From CAWEFA01 sp963808135 (GTDB lineage Bacteria; Bacteroidota; Bacteroidia; Bacteroidales; DTGW01): a stretch of 10,894 nucleotides of DNA. The translations under genes were made by a program, and so were the position numbers. Positions 6,086 to 10,894 of the stretch are shown piece after piece. The DNA is taken from NCBI GenBank assembly GCA_963808135.1, contig CAWEFA010000127.1, positions 1-10,894 of the forward strand. The letters are read 5' to 3'. Under the pieces are notes generated by a model, which saw nothing but the letters and a program-made list of their open reading frames with translations, did no database searches and had not been told where the DNA came from. How positions within the stretch are numbered: the stretch's first letter is position 1; every line of letters begins with the position of its first letter.

Positions 6086-7648
6086 TTAATAATGCTTGAA
6101 ATTTCCCAATCCTATAGCATAATTGTTAAGCTTTGCTGCTTCATCATTTAATAATCTGGAATTATCGCGACTTCGGATCCACTCTGTTGCATCTTTAAAA
6201 TTTGCCCCGTTCTTTATTCCATTTCCTAATGACCATATTATTACGGAAGGATGATTTTTATCGCGCTCAAATATATCACGTGTGCGCTCGAGAACTGTCA
6301 AATGCCATTCGGGTTTAGAGGTTATAGAGTTGGTGAGAGCGGAATCTTTTTCATTCAAGTAAATATTTGCATCATCGATAACATAAATTCCATATTCATC
6401 GCATAGTTCGAGCCACCTGGGGTTAGCCGGGAAATAACAAGAGCGGACGACATTTATATTGGTTTGCTTTAATGACCCGATAAATTGAATCATTAACTTT
6501 TCATCAAAGGCAATCGCTTTTAATGTATCGTTATCATAATGGTCGATACTTTTGAAGTTTATTTTAGAACCATTTATCAATAAATTGTTGTTTTTAATTT
6601 CAATTTTCCTAAAACCCACTTTTGCGCATACAGCATCAACGATATTTTCTTCTTTATCTTTTAGCAAAATTGTCATCGTATATAGGTATGGCTTTTCAGC
6701 CGACCATTGAAATACTTTAGGCACTATCTGTTCAAATTTTACAACGCTGTCTTTTTTATGTGAAACATTAATTTCGCGTTCAAGCGGCGCCATTACATCC
6801 TTGTTTTCTTTATCTTTTATGCTGACAATAAGATTAAACTTTCCTTTTGCACTTTTAAGATATTTTTTAAGCACAACAGAAAGTTTAAAAACGCCATCAG
6901 TATAATTTTCATTTAAACCGGCATTTACAAAAAAATCCCCAATCGCAGCATTATCCAATGAGTAAGCACAAACATTGCCAATTATACCGTACATTGGCTG
7001 CAAAACCGTGTTTTCGAGCCAGCTTCCGTCGCAGGAGCTAAGCACTTGAACGGTTAAATTGTTAATCCGGCCAAATTTTGCATAAGGTGTTATATTATAT
7101 TCCGAACCGGTTTTACTATCCTCGCTATAACCAATCAGTTTTCCGTTTAACCAAACATAATACGCCTGGCTTACACCTTCAAACCGGATAAATATTTGCC
7201 TGCCGAACCAGTCTTCTGGTATTGGAAAATAACGACGATATAATCCAACCGGGTTATTATCTTTTGAAATTTCAGGAAATGATCCTTTAAAAAGGTTAGA
7301 ATTTTCACTTTTAATTTGTTTTCCAAAACCTTTCATTTTCCAGTCGGAAGGAACGGCTATTTTGTTCCAGGCCCCGGTATCGGCAAGAGGCTGCATAAAA
7401 TCTTTTGAACATGATGCGGGATTGGGCAGCCATCTGAACTGCCATTCACCGTTTAGTTGCATAAACCATGACGAAGCGCTGTGGTTGTTGCTAAGCGCAA
7501 TCTTCTCGTTCGGATAATGATAGAAATCAGCTCTTGGATACTCTTTGTTTAACTGGTTAACCAAAGGGTTGTCCCATTCAGGGGTTTGTGATTGTAAGCA
7601 AAGGCAGAATAAAAAATTTGCTAAGACGAACAAAATGGAGTTTTTCAT
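6086..7648 (-). CDS. Truncated secreted GH2 (LacZ-like) protein lacking its catalytic residues; pseudoenzyme or decaying gene
   Basis: The 520-residue product has a signal peptide (about 1-20), a GH2 sugar-binding domain (about 40-225), an Ig-like domain (about 230-345) and only the first half of the TIM barrel (about 350-520). Active LacZ-type enzymes have about 1000 residues or more. Segments such as GFRKIEIKNNNLLING, RWLELCDEYGIYVIDDANI and ERDKNHPSVIIWSLGN make the family certain. However, NRHEH has become SIDHYD (367-372); ANIEsH, with E. coli Mg ligands E416 and H418, reads ANIYLN (427-432); and the acid/base E461 of SLGNE is glycine (G477). The end, YAIGLGNFKHY, looks like a remnant of the YAHAMGNSxGNFKxYW block that follows the nucleophile E537 motif, joined after loss of about 60 residues that include it. 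D207 (E. coli D201) remains. The frame is open throughout. It cannot be a working beta-galactosidase; a binding protein or a young pseudogene are the choices. Confidence 0.85.
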   Translation of the reverse strand: MKNSILFVLANFLFCLCLQSQTPEWDNPLVNQLNKEYPRADFYHYPNEKIALSNNHSASSWFMQLNGEWQFRWLPNPASCSKDFMQPLADTGAWNKIAVPSDWKMKGFGKQIKSENSNLFKGSFPEISKDNNPVGLYRRYFPIPEDWFGRQIFIRFEGVSQAYYVWLNGKLIGYSEDSKTGSEYNITPYAKFGRINNLTVQVLSSCDGSWLENTVLQPMYGIIGNVCAYSLDNAAIGDFFVNAGLNENYTDGVFKLSVVLKKYLKSAKGKFNLIVSIKDKENKDVMAPLEREINVSHKKDSVVKFEQIVPKVFQWSAEKPYLYTMTILLKDKEENIVDAVCAKVGFRKIEIKNNNLLINGSKINFKSIDHYDNDTLKAIAFDEKLMIQFIGSLKQTNINVVRSCYFPANPRWLELCDEYGIYVIDDANIYLNEKDSALTNSITSKPEWHLTVLERTRDIFERDKNHPSVIIWSLGNGIKNGANFKDATEWIRSRDNSRLLNDEAAKLNNYAIGLGNFKHY

Positions 7649-7668
7649 TTTTAAAAGTTTGAATACTT

Positions 7669-7701
7669 CAAATTAATTGGTTATTCAGCCAAATATACAA
7701 A
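7669..7701 (-). promoter_or_regulatory. Possible promoter of the GH2-like gene
   Basis: On the minus strand TTTG (7698-7701) is followed after 21 bases by TTAATTTG (7669-7676), a 7/8 match to TAnnTTTG. Position and spacing fit a Bacteroidota promoter, giving a leader of about 15 bases before the ATG at 7648. The -7 box has one mismatch in a strongly conserved position. Confidence 0.3.
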
Positions 7702-7829
7702 AATTGCCTTTAATCAAACTGAAACCGAACAAATCTAAATTAAAAGTCAGGGATGAAATACTTAATTTTCAATCAGAGTTTATCTTACCATTTCAAGCTA
7801 AGTTGTAAGTTACTTCGTTAAAAAAAATG

Positions 7830-7837
7830 TAATTTTG
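7830..7837 (+). promoter_or_regulatory. Bacteroidota-type -7 element for the TlpA-like oxidoreductase gene
   Basis: TAATTTTG is an exact TAnnTTTG match, 46 bases upstream of the ATG at 7884. A TTG at 7803-7805 is a little too far for a good -33 box. The 235-base region between the GH2-like gene and this one therefore carries divergent promoters. Confidence 0.45.
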
Positions 7838-7883
7838 ACCCTTTTAGAAATTATAATTCCTATTAACAGCTAATTATAAAAAG

Positions 7884-9299
7884 ATGAGAATCAGACATAT
7901 TATAACTTTGGTTTTTTATTTCACATTACTTGTAAATAATGCATTTGCGCAGCCATTTTATTTGAAAGGCGTTATTACAAAATGTCCGTATAAAAAAGTT
8001 TATTTATCGCGATACCGGGGCGACACATACTTGCTCGCCGATTCGGCAAAAGTAAATGCAAGCTCAGTTGTAAACTTTGTTATGAAAAAAAATTATTTGC
8101 CCGGAATTTATATAATATCATTTTTTGAAAATCCGGAATCGAATAATAAAAACATAAATTTATTGTATGATGGCGAGAACGTTGAATTCAGTTGCAATTA
8201 CGACCAACTGCCGGCCGGCATTAACATTGTTAAATCGGAAAAGAATAAATTATATTATAATTTTCTCATTCTCAAAAACCGGACCATCCGGCAATTATTT
8301 GAGCTGTCCGAAAAAGGCAGGGCTTTTCCTACCGACAATCCAAATTATAGCTCTATAAAGAAGCAGTTTAATTATCAGCAAAAGCAATTATCCGATTTTC
8401 TTATCAATATTGAACAGAATTATCCAAACTCATTCTTGTACAAGGCCATAAAATCGATGTCATTTCCAGAATTCCCCTTTGCTATTAGCCAGGATCAAAG
8501 CAACAACTATTTTCGCGAACATTTTCTCGACAATGTAAATTTTTCTGACACCATATTGATGAACTCGAATATTTTCACAAGTAACACATATTCATACATC
8601 CAACTTTTTAAAAACCATAAATTATCTGATTCCGCACAACAAGTTGAATACATACATGCAGTAGATAAAATTATGCAACGATGCTCTGCAAGCCCTCAGG
8701 TTAAAAGCCAGGTAGCCGATTATTTGGCAAAGGGTTTTGAACAATTAAATTTGGATTTGGCGCTGGCTTATATTTATGAAAAATATATTCAATCGGAATC
8801 ATGCGAAAACACTGACTTATACGACCGGGTAAAAATCAGGGTCGAAGGCAACAGAAAGCTGACTATCGGCAGCATTGCACCGGAAGTAAATTTATTCGAT
8901 AACGATAGCAACCAAATTGTTTTATCCGCTGTTTACAGCCCTTATACGCTTGTAATATTTTGGGCAAGCTGGTGTCCTCATTGCGTTGCTACGTTACCCC
9001 TTATAAAAAAATTATATAATAACCAGTTGAAAAAGCAATTTGAAATAGTTGCCATATCCATAGATACTATAGCAAAAGACTGGCAAAATGCAATCAGGGC
9101 AGGAGGTTATAAGTGGTTCAACTGCTCCGATTTGCAAGGTTGGAAGGGAAAAACCGTTAAAGATTATTATGTTTATAGCACACCAATGATGTTTTTGCTC
9201 GACGATAAAAAGCGCATCATTGCAAAACCTTTAGATATAAACCAATTAGTTTCAAAATTAGTTGAACTGAAAATTATTAATTCAGGATTATTACATTAA
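7884..9299 (+). CDS. Secreted TlpA/ResA-like thiol-disulfide oxidoreductase with long N-terminal region
   Basis: The 471-residue protein has a signal peptide (1-22, cleavage likely after AFA), so it acts in the periplasm or envelope. Residues 25-110 form a beta-rich domain like the DUF4369 heads found on many Bacteroidota TlpA-like proteins (FYLKGVITKCPYKKVYLSRY...), and about 120-320 is mainly helical. The thioredoxin-fold domain covers about 328-465: GSIAPEVNLFD start, strand TLVIFWASW, redox motif WCPHC (363-367) and cis-proline STPMMFLLD with P434. Both active cysteines (C364, C367) are present, so it should be redox-active; CPHC resembles the DsbA active site more than the usual CPPC of TlpA. 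Likely roles are disulfide reduction, for example in cytochrome c maturation, or repair of secreted proteins, but no partner gene is next to it. It is divergent from the GH2-like gene. Confidence 0.9.
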   Translation: MRIRHIITLVFYFTLLVNNAFAQPFYLKGVITKCPYKKVYLSRYRGDTYLLADSAKVNASSVVNFVMKKNYLPGIYIISFFENPESNNKNINLLYDGENVEFSCNYDQLPAGINIVKSEKNKLYYNFLILKNRTIRQLFELSEKGRAFPTDNPNYSSIKKQFNYQQKQLSDFLINIEQNYPNSFLYKAIKSMSFPEFPFAISQDQSNNYFREHFLDNVNFSDTILMNSNIFTSNTYSYIQLFKNHKLSDSAQQVEYIHAVDKIMQRCSASPQVKSQVADYLAKGFEQLNLDLALAYIYEKYIQSESCENTDLYDRVKIRVEGNRKLTIGSIAPEVNLFDNDSNQIVLSAVYSPYTLVIFWASWCPHCVATLPLIKKLYNNQLKKQFEIVAISIDTIAKDWQNAIRAGGYKWFNCSDLQGWKGKTVKDYYVYSTPMMFLLDDKKRIIAKPLDINQLVSKLVELKIINSGLLH

Positions 9300-9431
9300 C
9301 TTTTCATTTTATACATGGAAACAAAATATTGAAAATCAAATTTAAAATATTATCCCCTTATTTCAAGCCATAAATCTCATTTCTAATTGTTTCTTAACAA
9401 TCGCAGATATTCAATTTCAAAATTAAATACT

Positions 9432-9439
9432 TACATTTG
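9432..9439 (+). promoter_or_regulatory. Bacteroidota-type -7 element for the DUF4834 gene
   Basis: TACATTTG is an exact TAnnTTTG match, 19 bases upstream of the ATG at 9459, implying a very short leader. No -33 TTTG is visible. It indicates that the small gene has its own promoter rather than depending on the upstream oxidoreductase gene. Confidence 0.45.
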
Positions 9440-9458
9440 CAGCGATTAATCGAGCCTT

Positions 9459-9683
9459 ATGTTTAAAAATTTTTTCACATTATTAATCTTATTTTTTCTG
9501 GCTTATTATATTGTAAAAGCCATATTTAAGATAGTTCAGTTATTATTTCCCCGAAAAACAACCGGCAATTTTTTTAATTCCGGGCATAACCGCGACAATA
9601 TTTCAATGGATAATTCTAAAAAGCAGAAAAAGCGCTTCAGCAAAGATAGCGGAGAGTACATTGATTATGAAGATGTAAAATAG
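9459..9683 (+). CDS. Small membrane protein, DUF4834-like
   Basis: The 74-residue protein has one strongly hydrophobic helix (about 5-30, FFTLLILFFLAYYIVKAIF...), then a polar, basic linker and an acidic C-terminus KDSGEYIDYEDVK. This arrangement, and especially the ending GEYxDYE(E/D)V, is what I know from the DUF4834 family of Bacteroidota, whose role is unknown. The basic stretch (54-60, KKQKKRF) after the helix suggests a cytoplasmic C-terminus. It has its own -7 element and lies 159 bases after the TlpA-like gene, convergent with the Nramp gene. Length is in the range expected for the family. Confidence 0.75.
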   Translation: MFKNFFTLLILFFLAYYIVKAIFKIVQLLFPRKTTGNFFNSGHNRDNISMDNSKKQKKRFSKDSGEYIDYEDVK

Positions 9684-9693
9684 CTGCAATTTA

Positions 9694-9721
9694 TTATAAG
9701 CTTTCTAAAAAAAGCTTATAA
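9694..9721. terminator. Convergent hairpin shared by the DUF4834 and Nramp genes
   Basis: A perfect 11-bp stem (9694-9704, TTATAAGCTTT, with 9711-9721) has a 6-base loop and lies between two convergent genes. The TAG stop of the Nramp gene (9705-9707) is in the loop. There is no strong T run on either side, so it may be a bidirectional terminator or a 3'-end stabiliser. Confidence 0.5.
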
Positions 9722-10894
9722 ACAATTTAATATTTAAATAGGTTACAACTAATCCTATAAATAGCAATAGGAAAAACATTCTTCTTTTATTTGCGTATTT
9801 CCCCATTACCTTTTTTGAAGAAGTTAAATAAATCTGTAGAAAAATTGTAAAGGGCAATTGCATGCTTAAAACCATTTGAGAAAAAATAAGCCCTTTGAAA
9901 GTATCTGAAATCATAAATATAATTATCAGGGCGGCAAATAATGAAATATAAACCCCGAGGCGGCTATGGCTGTCTTTCAGGTCAAGAGGTTCGCCATACA
10001 TGCCTGCAAGAATTGAACCTCCTGCCATTCCCGATGTAATACTTGAAGCTATCCCTGCAAAAAGCAAAGCTATTGCAAATATTAATGATGAAAATTTTCC
10101 AAGCAAAGGCAATAGCATTTCTTTTGCCTGACCTAACTCACTTACCTGTAATTTATGTACAAAAAATGTCGATGCGGCCATTATAATCATGGCGCTGTTT
10201 ATGGCCCAGCCGATAATCATTGAAAAAAGCGTATCGGTAAACTCATAGTTCAATTGTTTTTTTATTACTTCACTGTCCTTCAGGTTCCACTGGCGGCTTT
10301 GGATAATTTCCGAATGTAGAAAAAGATTATGCGGCATAACTACAGCCCCCAAAATACTCATGACTATTATTATTGAATTGGGCGGCACAACAGGGTTCAT
10401 CCAACACACTGCTGCTTGCCCCCAGTTAATATGGACTAATGCAATTTCGTAAATAAATGAGAGCCCTATTATTGAAACAAACCCGATTATCCATCTTTCA
10501 AGACGGCTGTATGTGTTCGATAATAACAAGAACAACACAACGGCTACTATCATAATTGCACCTATGCTAACGGGTATGCGAAAGAGCATTTGCAGTGCAA
10601 GCGCGCCTCCGAGAACTTCTGCTAGCGATGTGGAAACAGAAGCAAGCATTGCCGAAAACAAAAGAGGTTTTGAATATACCGGTTTAACATATTTGTTGGC
10701 AGCTTCACTTAAACAAAGGCCCGTAACGATGCCCAAATGCGCTACATTATGCTGAAAGATAATAAGTATAACCGTAGAAAGCGTTACTACCCATAAAAGC
10801 GAATACCCATAATATGAACCGGCAGCAAGGTTGGAAGCCCAATTGCCGGGATCGATAAATCCAATAGTTACAAGCAATCCCGGGCCAATATATT
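9705..10894 (-). CDS. mntH: Nramp-family divalent metal transporter (MntH-like), 5' end outside the window
   Basis: About 396 residues are present; the reading frame continues past the right edge with YIGPG before LLVTIGFIDPGNW, so the true start and first residues are missing. It is a multi-pass inner-membrane protein, likely a proton-coupled importer of Mn2+ or Fe2+. The first helix carries DPGN (D9 and N12, counting from the first leucine of LLVTIG as residue 0), and helix six carries AVVMPHN (178-184) with A178 and M181. These four positions form the metal site in bacterial Nramp structures, and the methionine is the mark of transition-metal rather than Mg2+ transport. FAGIASSITSGMAGG (273-287) is the later conserved block. 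The gene ends at a TAG in the loop of a convergent hairpin. No Fur or MntR site can be judged because the promoter is outside. Confidence 0.92.
   Translation of the reverse strand, partial: YIGPGLLVTIGFIDPGNWASNLAAGSYYGYSLLWVVTLSTVILIIFQHNVAHLGIVTGLCLSEAANKYVKPVYSKPLLFSAMLASVSTSLAEVLGGALALQMLFRIPVSIGAIMIVAVVLFLLLSNTYSRLERWIIGFVSIIGLSFIYEIALVHINWGQAAVCWMNPVVPPNSIIIVMSILGAVVMPHNLFLHSEIIQSRQWNLKDSEVIKKQLNYEFTDTLFSMIIGWAINSAMIIMAASTFFVHKLQVSELGQAKEMLLPLLGKFSSLIFAIALLFAGIASSITSGMAGGSILAGMYGEPLDLKDSHSRLGVYISLFAALIIIFMISDTFKGLIFSQMVLSMQLPFTIFLQIYLTSSKKVMGKYANKRRMFFLLLFIGLVVTYLNIKLFISFF

Noticed and set aside
9386..9401. Hairpin ATTGTT / AACAAT after the TlpA-like gene as a terminator
   Set aside because: The stem has only 6 AT-rich pairs and no T run follows; it is too weak to call.
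10513..10755. 80-codon open frame on the plus strand inside the Nramp gene
   Set aside because: It is antisense to conserved transmembrane segments of the transporter.

Overview
The window is chromosomal DNA, AT-rich, from a member of the Bacteroidota. Three things point there. Four genes have an exact TAnnTTTG hexamer-type -7 element upstream (waaA, the pyruvoyl arginine decarboxylase, the TlpA-like oxidoreductase and the DUF4834 protein), and no start codon has a clear Shine-Dalgarno sequence. The gene content also fits: a DUF4834-type small membrane protein, a secreted LacZ-like GH2 protein and a long-headed TlpA-like oxidoreductase. Class or genus cannot be fixed from sequence reading alone.

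Layout. Positions 1-404 hold a tRNA with a CAT anticodon (minus strand) with its own terminator, then an AT-rich spacer with a perfect 22-bp palindrome and the terminator of nrdJ. Next on the minus strand are nrdJ, a B12-dependent class II ribonucleotide reductase with all its cysteine motifs, and waaA, the Kdo transferase of lipid A/LPS assembly. A small ribbon-helix-helix-like gene is divergent from waaA; its GTG start overlaps the stop of a 23-codon ORF at a T TTA AAG heptamer. A 480-base gene-free stretch with several inverted repeats leads to a pyruvoyl-dependent arginine decarboxylase gene (plus strand) that ends in a strong terminator. Facing it is a secreted LacZ-like GH2 protein on the minus strand that has lost its catalytic and metal-binding residues and half its length. 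Divergent from that is a secreted TlpA/ResA-like thioredoxin-fold protein, followed by a DUF4834 small membrane protein. The window ends in a 5'-truncated Nramp metal transporter on the minus strand, convergent with the DUF4834 gene across a perfect hairpin.

How the genes fit together. The genes look mostly monocistronic and functionally unrelated (DNA precursors, envelope LPS, polyamine/agmatine synthesis, periplasmic redox, metal uptake). I see no operon that makes up a new multi-gene system, no mobile element and no CRISPR. The observations most worth a second look are the LacZ-like pseudoenzyme with an apparent internal deletion scar, the overlap/slippery heptamer before the small RHH-like gene, the structured region before the arginine decarboxylase, and the isolated 22-bp palindrome.
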